A DNA stretch of 64,000 nucleotides from Clostridiales bacterium. Its GTDB lineage: Bacteria > Bacillota > Clostridia > Oscillospirales > Oscillospiraceae. Numbering within the stretch: position 1 is the stretch's first letter; each line of letters starts with the position of its first letter. The notes below the pieces were generated by a model, which did no database searches, was not told where the DNA came from, and was given only the letters and a program-made list of their open reading frames with translations. Shown in pieces: positions 48,253 through 54,807 of the stretch. The stretch is from positions 1 through 64,000 of the forward strand of contig JAJQCW010000043.1 of assembly GCA_021202515.1 (NCBI GenBank). The letters run 5' to 3'. The translations under genes and the position numbers were made by a program.

Positions 48253-49656
48253 ATGCTCACCCCATCCTTAGACAGCAACGCCAAAGAACCCCTCTACGAA
48301 CAGCTCTACCGGTTCCTCCGCCGGGAGATCGAGACGGGCCGCATCCCCGCCGGGGAGCGGCTGCCCTCCAAACGGAAGCTGGCCAGCGACGCCCATCTCA
48401 GCGTGGTCACAGTGGAAACCGCCTACAGCCAACTTGTGGCCGAGGGCTACCTCCGCAGCGAGGACCGGCGGGGCTTTTTCGTCCAACAGGCAGCCTCCCG
48501 CCCAGAGCAGGCCCAGCCACTGTCACCGCCTCTGCCCGCCTCTCCCGCGAAACCCAGTTGCCCCTATGACTTCGCCACCAATGCGGTTGACGCAGAGTTT
48601 TTCCCCTTCTCCACCTGGGCCAAGCTGACCCGGGAGGTCCTCTCCAGCCGGGACAGCGCCCTGCTGTCCGCAGCCCACCCCCAGGGGGTGCCGGAGCTGC
48701 GCCAGGCCATTGTCAGCCACCTCTACCACTTCCGGGGCATCCAGGTACAACCGGAGCAAATCGTAGTGGGGGCTGGGTCGGAGTATCTGCTCTCCCTGCT
48801 GGTCCAACTGCTGGGCCGGGAGGGGGGCTACGCCGTGGAGGACCCTGGCTACCAAAAGACGGAACAAATTCTCTCCCACAGCGGCGCGCAGGTGTACCCC
48901 ATCCCCGTGGACGAGCAAGGGCTGCGGGTGGACCTGCTGAAACAGTCCGGGGCGCGGGTGGTCCATGTGACCCCCTCCCACCACTTCCCGCTGAGCCTGG
49001 TCATGCCGGTGACCCGGCGGCGGGCGCTGCTGGACTGGGCCGCCGCCAAACCGGACCGATACATCATTGAGGACGACTACGACAGCGAGTTCCGCCTCTC
49101 CGGGCGGCCCATCCCCGCCCTCCAGGGCCTGGACCAGGACGAGCGGGTGATCTATTTGAATACGTTTACAAAAAGCCTGGCGCCGTCCATGCGCATCAGT
49201 TATATGGTGCTCCCAGCACAATTGGCCTGCCGTTACCAGCAGGAGTTCTTCTTTTACTCCTCCACCGTCCCCTCTTTTGAGCAGTACACCCTGGCGCTGT
49301 TCATGGACCGGGGACACCTGGAGCGTCATATCTGGCGCACCAGGAAAAACTACAAGGCCCGCCGAGATACCCTGCTAAACGCAGCAAAAGAAAGCGGTTT
49401 GACCGAATTTTCCGACTTTTCCGGCGGCGAAGCCGGGCTGCATCTGCTGCTGAAAGTACACGCCCAGCGGACAGAGCAACAACTTGTGGAAGCCGCTGAG
49501 AGCGTCGGCGTCCGGGTCTATCCCCTGCGGCAGTTTTACCGGCTTTCCGTCCCCCAGTCCTATATCCCCACCTTCGTCATGGGCTACGCCAGGATGCGTG
49601 AAGACGAGATTCAAGAAGCCATTCACCGTTTGGTGATGGTTTGGATAACAGCCTGA
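48253..49656 (+). CDS. MocR family (GntR-aminotransferase) regulator, PdxR-like
   Basis: 467 aa. Winged helix at residues 10-80 (EPLYEQLYRFLRREIETGRI, LPSKRKLASDAHLSVVTVET) joined to a fold-type I aminotransferase domain. The PLP Lys lies in YLNTFTKSLAPSMRISYMVL, with DDYDSEFR upstream. MocR proteins sense PLP or amino-acid adducts; PdxR activates PLP synthesis, but no pdxST is adjacent, so the target is open. ATG at 48253 with GGAGG 8 nt upstream. Own promoter at 48178-48206. Confidence 0.9.
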   Translation: MLTPSLDSNAKEPLYEQLYRFLRREIETGRIPAGERLPSKRKLASDAHLSVVTVETAYSQLVAEGYLRSEDRRGFFVQQAASRPEQAQPLSPPLPASPAKPSCPYDFATNAVDAEFFPFSTWAKLTREVLSSRDSALLSAAHPQGVPELRQAIVSHLYHFRGIQVQPEQIVVGAGSEYLLSLLVQLLGREGGYAVEDPGYQKTEQILSHSGAQVYPIPVDEQGLRVDLLKQSGARVVHVTPSHHFPLSLVMPVTRRRALLDWAAAKPDRYIIEDDYDSEFRLSGRPIPALQGLDQDERVIYLNTFTKSLAPSMRISYMVLPAQLACRYQQEFFFYSSTVPSFEQYTLALFMDRGHLERHIWRTRKNYKARRDTLLNAAKESGLTEFSDFSGGEAGLHLLLKVHAQRTEQQLVEAAESVGVRVYPLRQFYRLSVPQSYIPTFVMGYARMREDEIQEAIHRLVMVWITA

Positions 49657-49996
49657 CTTTCTGTTTCGAACTTTTATTCTTTCATTTTCCATAAGTTCTG
49701 CATCGCTGTTTGAGCTTATGGAAAGCTTATGGAAAATGAAATTATTTTTCTGGCCGGAATGTAACATTTTGTTACTAATTTTCTGTTACTTCCCCAAATT
49801 AAAGCGATTAATCCTCATTTTTTTAGGCGTTTTGTGCTGTCTGATTTTTCCATTCACTCGTTTTTGTTCAAATTTCACTTGACAACAGCCGTTTTTGGGT
49901 ATATACTGCAAGAGCGTTAAGAATTGTAACAAAAATTACAAAGCGTAACCAAATCACAATAGAGTGTTTACACCCTATTTCTGTGGAGGTCTATGT
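49657..49996 (+). promoter_or_regulatory. Intergenic region: terminator hairpin and promoter of the G5/3D gene
   Basis: TTCATTTTCCATAAG (49681-49695) and CTTATGGAAAATGAA (49726-49740) form a perfect 15-bp stem followed by ATTATTTTT, the MocR gene terminator. Then palindromes GTAACATTTTGTTAC (about 49761-49775) and TGTAACAAAAATTACA (about 49926-49941) bracket a promoter: TTGACA (49879-49884), 17 nt, TATACT (49902-49907). The TGTAAC-type motifs recall WalR-type sites on cell-wall hydrolase genes but spacing is not canonical. Confidence 0.6.
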
Positions 49997-51064
49997 ATGA
50001 TTCAACCGAATACTGAGGCGGCGCCAAAACGTCTGGCTGCTCTTGCTCTGCGTCTTGTTGCCGTCTTTGCCCTCGTGCTGGCGGTGGTCCTTGTGCTGGC
50101 CAACCCCGCGAAGGCCAAAAACGTCTATAACATCCAGGCGGACTCCGACACCTACACCATTGAGACCACATCGGACGAGGTGGACGAGGTGCTGGACGAG
50201 GCCGGGATCGATGTCAGTGCAACCGATACCATCAACACCCAGGAATCTGAGGACGCGGTGGACGTGTCCATCACCCGCGCCGAGTACGCCACCTTGACCG
50301 TGGATAAGACCCTCTCCACCGTCCTCCTTCAAGAGGATGACACTGTGCAGGATGTTCTCACCCGCCTGAACGTGGAGCTGGGCGAAAACGACATCGTTTC
50401 CATGGACCTGGACGAGACCGTCAGCGGCGGTGACTCCATCGTGGTCAACCGGGTGGAGATCAGCTATTACGACGAGGTGGAGACTTCCGCCTACGACACC
50501 GCCCGCGTCGCTGACCCCGACAGCTACATCGGCACCGAATACATCAAGCAGGCCGGTGTCGCCGGGACCGTCACCTATACTTATGAGAAGAAAATCATCG
50601 ACGGCGGTGAACCTATCATCGCCCTGGTAAACACCGAGACCACCGACATGGTCACCGAAATCACCGCCTACGGCACCAAGGTCTATTTCTCCGGCCTCAG
50701 CTCCCTGAGCGCCTCCAGCGTCTATATGACCAACAAGGATGAGGAACTGGGGACCGTCACCATGTCCGACGGCAGCACCTACGGTTACAGCTCGGTGAAG
50801 AGCTTTACCGCCACCGCCTACACCTCCAAGTCCGGCAAGCACACCTCTACCGGGCGCACCGCCCAGGTGGGCGTGGTCGCGGTGGACCCCTCCGTCATTC
50901 CCTACGGGACCCGGATGTACATCACCAGCGGCAGCATCGTCTACGGCGTTTGCGTGGCCGGGGACTGCGGGGTCAAGGGCAACACCATCGACCTGTATTA
51001 CGACTCCAAATCCCAGTGTTACTCCTTCGGTCGCCGGAGCTGCACCGTCTACTTCCTGAACTAA
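49997..51064 (+). CDS. Secreted/anchored G5 and 3D domain cell-wall protein (YabE-like)
   Basis: 355 aa. An N-terminal helix (LAALALRLVAVFALVLAVVL) anchors or exports it. Then two DUF348 (ubiquitin-like) modules at about 45-150, a G5 domain at about 155-225 (YEKKIIDGGEPIIALVNTET), and a C-terminal 3D domain (SFTATAYT; AVDPSVIPYGTRMYI; GDCGVKGNTIDLYY) with the three conserved Asp. Relatives (YabE, YocH, resuscitation factors) are lytic enzymes or stationary-phase survival factors. ATG at 49997 with GGAGG 8 nt upstream. Confidence 0.9.
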   Translation: MIQPNTEAAPKRLAALALRLVAVFALVLAVVLVLANPAKAKNVYNIQADSDTYTIETTSDEVDEVLDEAGIDVSATDTINTQESEDAVDVSITRAEYATLTVDKTLSTVLLQEDDTVQDVLTRLNVELGENDIVSMDLDETVSGGDSIVVNRVEISYYDEVETSAYDTARVADPDSYIGTEYIKQAGVAGTVTYTYEKKIIDGGEPIIALVNTETTDMVTEITAYGTKVYFSGLSSLSASSVYMTNKDEELGTVTMSDGSTYGYSSVKSFTATAYTSKSGKHTSTGRTAQVGVVAVDPSVIPYGTRMYITSGSIVYGVCVAGDCGVKGNTIDLYYDSKSQCYSFGRRSCTVYFLN

Positions 51065-51079
51065 ATTCGTTACCCTCTC

Positions 51080-51120
51080 CCCTCCCCTGCCGGGACACGC
51101 TTCCGGCGGGGGAGGGTTTT
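51080..51120 (+). terminator. Terminator of the G5/3D gene
   Basis: CCCTCCCCTGCCGG pairs with CCGGCGGGGGAGGG, followed by TTTT. Confidence 0.8.
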
Positions 51121-51153
51121 CTCTGTCTGCCCCTTTTCCTCACAGAAAAATAT

Positions 51154-51182
51154 TTGACAAAAGTGGTATTCTATCGTATTAT
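51154..51182 (+). promoter_or_regulatory. Promoter of the alpha/beta hydrolase gene
   Basis: TTGACA (51154-51159), 17-nt spacer, TATTAT (51177-51182); ATG at 51216 with AAGGAGG. Confidence 0.75.
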
Positions 51183-51215
51183 CATGTTATAAGAACAGAC
51201 AAGGAGGTATCTGCC

Positions 51216-52022
51216 ATGAAAATTGAAACCACCCTCCCCATCAACAACGGCACCGAGCTTTATCTGGTCAAGGACACCGTCACCCGCCCCAGAGCGGCGG
51301 TGGTCATTGTCCACGGGCTGTGCGAGCACCAGGGCCGGTATGACTACGTGGCCGCCCGGCTCAACGCTCAGCAGCTCAACGTCTATCGCTTCGACCACCG
51401 GGGCCACGGGCGCTCCGGCGGCAAGCGGGTCTATTACGACGACTGGAAGGAAATCAGCGACGACGTGAACTCCGCCGTGGAGCTGGCAGCCCAGGAGAAC
51501 CCCGGTCTGCCCATCTACGTGGTGGGCCACAGCATGGGCGGCTACGCCACGGCCTGCTTCGCCACCCGGTTCCCCGGAAAGGCGGCGGGTATCGTCCTCT
51601 CCGGCGCTCTGACCCGGTACAACAACCCGCTGATGGGCGAGCTGCCCATTGCGGCCCCGGCGGACACCTACGTTCCCAACGCTCTGGGAGACGGCGTTTG
51701 CTCTGACCCGGCGGTGGGCGAAGCCTATACCGCGGACCCCTACGTAGAGAAGCAAATCTCTGTGGGCCTGATGAACAGTCTGGCCGGTGGTATCAGCTAT
51801 CTCAAGGAGAACCCCGCCCGGTTTACCGACCCGGTCTTGATTCTCCACGGGCAGAACGACGGCCTGGTCAGCCCGCTGGACTCCCTCCAGCTCTACGCGG
51901 AGATCGCGTCCCAGGACAAGGCCCTGCGGGTCTATGCCGGGATGTGTCACGAGATCTTCAACGAGTTCGACAAGGACGAGCCGATTGGGGATATGATCGC
52001 CTGGCTGAATAAGCGCATCTGA
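51216..52022 (+). CDS. Alpha/beta hydrolase, monoacylglycerol lipase-like
   Basis: 268 aa. Nucleophile elbow GHSMGG, oxyanion region VHGLCEHQGRYDYVAARL, FDHRGHGRSGG, catalytic Asp in LHGQNDGLVSPL and His in GMCHEIFNE. Serine aldehyde-type lysophospholipase/monoglyceride lipase family; cytosolic, no signal peptide. Single-gene unit with its own promoter and a terminator at 52068-52097. Confidence 0.9.
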   Translation: MKIETTLPINNGTELYLVKDTVTRPRAAVVIVHGLCEHQGRYDYVAARLNAQQLNVYRFDHRGHGRSGGKRVYYDDWKEISDDVNSAVELAAQENPGLPIYVVGHSMGGYATACFATRFPGKAAGIVLSGALTRYNNPLMGELPIAAPADTYVPNALGDGVCSDPAVGEAYTADPYVEKQISVGLMNSLAGGISYLKENPARFTDPVLILHGQNDGLVSPLDSLQLYAEIASQDKALRVYAGMCHEIFNEFDKDEPIGDMIAWLNKRI

Positions 52023-52067
52023 CAAGTTCCCCTCCCCTGCCGGGGCATAATTTCCTTAACACCCACG

Positions 52068-52097
52068 AAAGCACGGTGCATTAACGCCGTGCTTTTT
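52068..52097 (+). terminator. Terminator of the alpha/beta hydrolase gene
   Basis: AAAGCACGG pairs with CCGTGCTTT, ending in TTTTT. Confidence 0.85.
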
Positions 52098-52131
52098 CTA
52101 TGAGCCAGTTAAAATTTTTTAACTCCAGATA

Positions 52132-52203
52132 TTGACGAATCCCCCCGAAAGGACGTATAATGAAGCGGTCTGTACTGTGGCTTTTCCCACAGCAGGCCGC
52201 TTC
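52132..52203 (+). promoter_or_regulatory. pdaA promoter with leader hairpin
   Basis: TTGACG (52132-52137), 18-nt spacer, TATAAT (52156-52161). The transcript start region is a long hairpin: GCGGTCTG..CTGTGG/CCCACAG..CAGGCCGC (about 52166-52202). No U-run follows, so it may stabilise the mRNA or act as a protein site. Confidence 0.6.
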
Positions 52204-52271
52204 TCCCGCAAGTATCCCCTTTTTGCGGTTACAATAATAGATACAAACATCATTTTGGAGGTTTTACCGTT

Positions 52272-53303
52272 ATGAAAGGTTTCCACCGACAGATCACCGC
52301 GCTGCTTCTGGCGTTTTCCCTCTGTCTTTCCCTGCTGACCGGCTGCGCCGGAGGCAGCAGTTCCACTTCTTCCGCAGATGCCAGCGCCGAAGGCTCTGCC
52401 GCCGAAGCCAGTGTCGCTGCCGAGGTCACGGAGGGCGACACCAGCGCGGACAGCTCCGCCGAGACGGACCCCGCTGACGCTTCCGACAGTGCCGACAGCT
52501 CCGCGGGCACTAATGCGGAGGAGACCGGCACAGTCTCCGGCCCCTACGACTACACTGTGAAGATGGACGTGACAAACGTGGACTTTGACGCCCTCAGCGC
52601 CCTGAGCAACGAGAGCCTGTCCTATGGGTTCAGCAACAGCAACCGGGACGAGCTGAACCGGCCCGACGGCATTTACTATTATGACAACTACTATAGCCAA
52701 TACAACGGCTACACCCACATCGACACCGAGGAAAAAATCATCTACCTGACAATGGATGAGGGGTACGAAAACGGCTGCACGCCGGACATCCTGGACACCC
52801 TGAAAGAGAAGGGCGTCACCGCCGTGTTCTTCATCACCAAGCAGTTTTATGACGAGCAGCCCGACCTGGTACAGCGTATGATCGACGAGGGCCACATTGT
52901 GGGCAACCACACCTGCGCCCACCCCTCCGGCGGAATGCCCCAGCTGGGGGCCGAGGCCGAGTACGAGGACATCAAGACTCTGAACGACCTGGTCTATGAC
53001 ACCTTCGGCTATCAGATGAGGCTGTTCCGGTTCCCTGAGGGCGTGGCCAGCGAGCAGGCCGTGGCCCTGCTGGACCAGATGGGCTACAAGAGCGTATTCT
53101 GGTCCTTCGCCTACAAGGACTACGACACCGAGAACCAGATGGACCCGGACGAGGCCCTCAGCGCCTGTCTGGAGTACCTGCACCCCGGCGCGATCTACCT
53201 GCTCCATGCGGTGTCCACCACTAATTCGGAGATTTTGGGCGACTTCATCGACGGTGCGCGGGAACAGGGCTATGAATTCGGCGTGTTCCCGGTGGAGGAC
53301 TGA
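52272..53303 (+). CDS. pdaA: PdaA-type polysaccharide deacetylase lipoprotein
   Basis: 343 aa. Lipoprotein signal with lipobox LLTGC; a Ser/Ala/Asp-rich linker to about residue 90; then a NodB-homology domain. The first motif is TMDEGYENG, the form seen in PdaA (delta-lactam de-N-acetylase). GNHTCAHPS supplies the metal His pair (HxxxH: H-T-C-A-H), and RFPEG, LLHAVS close the site. PdaA-type enzymes deacetylate MurNAc in spore cortex synthesis, consistent with a spore former. ATG at 52272 with GGAGG upstream. Confidence 0.88.
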   Translation: MKGFHRQITALLLAFSLCLSLLTGCAGGSSSTSSADASAEGSAAEASVAAEVTEGDTSADSSAETDPADASDSADSSAGTNAEETGTVSGPYDYTVKMDVTNVDFDALSALSNESLSYGFSNSNRDELNRPDGIYYYDNYYSQYNGYTHIDTEEKIIYLTMDEGYENGCTPDILDTLKEKGVTAVFFITKQFYDEQPDLVQRMIDEGHIVGNHTCAHPSGGMPQLGAEAEYEDIKTLNDLVYDTFGYQMRLFRFPEGVASEQAVALLDQMGYKSVFWSFAYKDYDTENQMDPDEALSACLEYLHPGAIYLLHAVSTTNSEILGDFIDGAREQGYEFGVFPVED

Positions 53304-53322
53304 CCGACAAAACAAACGTGTG

Positions 53323-53359
53323 ACCCCCACGCTTTCCTTTCGCAGGATAGCGTGGGGGT
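53323..53359. terminator. Bidirectional terminator between pdaA and the esterase gene
   Basis: ACCCCCACGCT pairs with AGCGTGGGGGT; ACTTTTCTC follows on the plus strand. Confidence 0.8.
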
Positions 53360-53427
53360 ACTTTTCTCTCATCCTCAACGGCGGAAAACCCGGTCATTGA
53401 ACATGGCTCATTGCAAATTGCAAATTG

Positions 53428-54297
53428 TCATGCGTTATCCGCCTCTGCGCCCGCGTCCAGTTCAATACCAAACTCCCGCATAGCCTCCATAATGTGGCTG
53501 GTGCTGACATCCCGGAACTCCGGCTCACCAAACACTGAGAACAGCCACTCTACGCTCATATCCAGCCACTTCGCTACATGAGGGCTGAGGACCTGGCTGG
53601 AGCCGTTGGCGCTGGTGGCGTTGGCCAGGCTGTACCCGTGAGGACCCTTCTGGAACAGGTGAAACTCACACAGCAGTCCGTGGTCGTCGTAGGCGGTCAC
53701 CAGATCCAGGCACATGCGCCGGGTCAGCGTGTCCTCGCCAGTGGTGAACACGAACAGGGGCGGCACGTCCGCCGTCACCTGAGGAGCCAGGTCCAGCCAA
53801 CGGGCCTCCTCCGGCGTGGGTTCGTCCTTGCCGGTCAGCAGGCGGCACATCAGCGTGTTGCCGTCCATCACCAGTTTGGTGGCGGGATAGCCCAGAATCA
53901 GGCCGTTGGGCTTCTCCTGCCCCCACAGACCCCCGGCCAGCGCCAGGTGTCCCCCGGCGGAAAAACCGCAGGCCAGAATCTTCTCCGGGTCGATGTTCCA
54001 CTCCTCCGCGTGGGCACGGATGAGGCCAATGGCCCAGTCCAGCTCTTGCAGCGGGGCGAAGCCAACCGCGTCCCAGCCCAGGGAGTAGCGCAGCAGAAAG
54101 GCGTGGAGGCCCTTGGCGGCGTAGGCCAGCGCCACCGGCTCCGCCTCACGGGGAGAGTGGTAGAGGTAGCCCCCGCCGGGGCAGATCACCACCGCCGGGC
54201 GTTTGACCTCCTGGCCCAGGTTCAGGCTGCCGTCCAGCAGATACGCCTCCAGCGTGACCTTTTCCCGCTCCGGGTGGGGAATTTGTATCGTTTTCAT
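53428..54297 (-). CDS. Alpha/beta hydrolase, carboxylesterase (HSL/BD-FAE-like)
   Basis: About 289 aa. Oxyanion motif CPGGGYLYHS, nucleophile GFSAGGHLAL, catalytic Asp near FTTGEDTLTRR and His in KGPHGYSLAN. This form (PGGGY..GxSAGGH) is typical of acetyl-xylan esterase/lipase-like enzymes that deacylate sugars or short esters. ATG at 54297 (MKTIQIPHPER) with AGAGGTG 9 nt upstream. The intrinsic terminator of the upstream RNA is only about 48 nt away, so the gene may be read by read-through. Confidence 0.88.
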   Translation of the reverse strand: MKTIQIPHPEREKVTLEAYLLDGSLNLGQEVKRPAVVICPGGGYLYHSPREAEPVALAYAAKGLHAFLLRYSLGWDAVGFAPLQELDWAIGLIRAHAEEWNIDPEKILACGFSAGGHLALAGGLWGQEKPNGLILGYPATKLVMDGNTLMCRLLTGKDEPTPEEARWLDLAPQVTADVPPLFVFTTGEDTLTRRMCLDLVTAYDDHGLLCEFHLFQKGPHGYSLANATSANGSSQVLSPHVAKWLDMSVEWLFSVFGEPEFRDVSTSHIMEAMREFGIELDAGAEADNA

Positions 54298-54344
54298 CTT
54301 GTTTGACACCTCTTAGTAAACTGTTTTGAAAGGTTCCTGTGCCG

Positions 54345-54681
54345 AAAAAAAGAGCTGACCCAAACCAAGCTTTTTCTGGTCTGGGTCAGCTCTTTGCTAT
54401 TTTGAAATCAAGCACCATAACCATTCCCTCACTTTCACTGGCACGGGTGGGCAACAACCCATCAATGGAGCTTCTGTGAACAGGGCACCTCGCAACCACC
54501 ACACCTGCGCTGGATTACCTCCCTCAGCCTTGACCGGGGACGGGATTACCACGGGAATCTTGTGGCTTCGCGCTGTACCAAATGGAAGGGACACCATCGG
54601 CGATTTTTGAACTCAGGGCAGCCGCCGGAACACCACCCACAAGAGAAAGAGTACTCTCGTTTTCTCTCACTTCTTTTTGTT
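54345..54681 (-). ncRNA. Probable ~337-nt non-coding RNA or regulatory leader
   Basis: A perfect promoter and a strong terminator bracket a GC-rich stretch with no convincing reading frame. Promoter: minus strand TTGACA, 17 nt, TATACT. Terminator: AAAGAGCTGACCCAAACC..GGTCTGGGTCAGCTCTTT, then a T7 run. Inner sequence has several complementary blocks (for example GAGAGTACTC; CTCATGCC-free GC-rich arms). I do not recognise SRP, tmRNA, RNase P or T-box signatures. Either a stand-alone structured RNA or a riboswitch-like leader of the esterase gene at 54297. Confidence 0.65.
54351..54394 (-). terminator. Intrinsic terminator of the 54345-54681 RNA
   Basis: An 18-nt arm with GAGCTGACCC pairs almost perfectly across an 8-11 nt loop and is followed by seven T's on the minus strand. 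Confidence 0.85.
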
Positions 54682-54687
54682 GAATAA

Positions 54688-54716
54688 AGTATAACAGACC
54701 TTACTCTATTTGTCAA
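54688..54716 (-). promoter_or_regulatory. Consensus sigma-A promoter of the candidate RNA
   Basis: -35 TTGACA (54711-54716), spacer 54694-54710 (17 nt), -10 TATACT (54688-54693). One of the best promoter matches in the window. Confidence 0.8.
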
Positions 54717-54807
54717 GCACTTTTTCAAACTTTTTATTTTTTCTTTTTCCGAAAGAACACACCCGGCCGGGAAGGTTCCCTGTCCCCCAGCCGGGTGTTA
54801 AATTGTC

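Noticed and set aside
54345-54681. SRP RNA, tmRNA, RNase P or T-box identity for the candidate RNA
   Set aside because: None of the diagnostic motifs is present (no GGAAG tetraloop context, no tRNA-like ends, no GAGGAAAGUCC, no UGGNACCGCG), so I left it unassigned.
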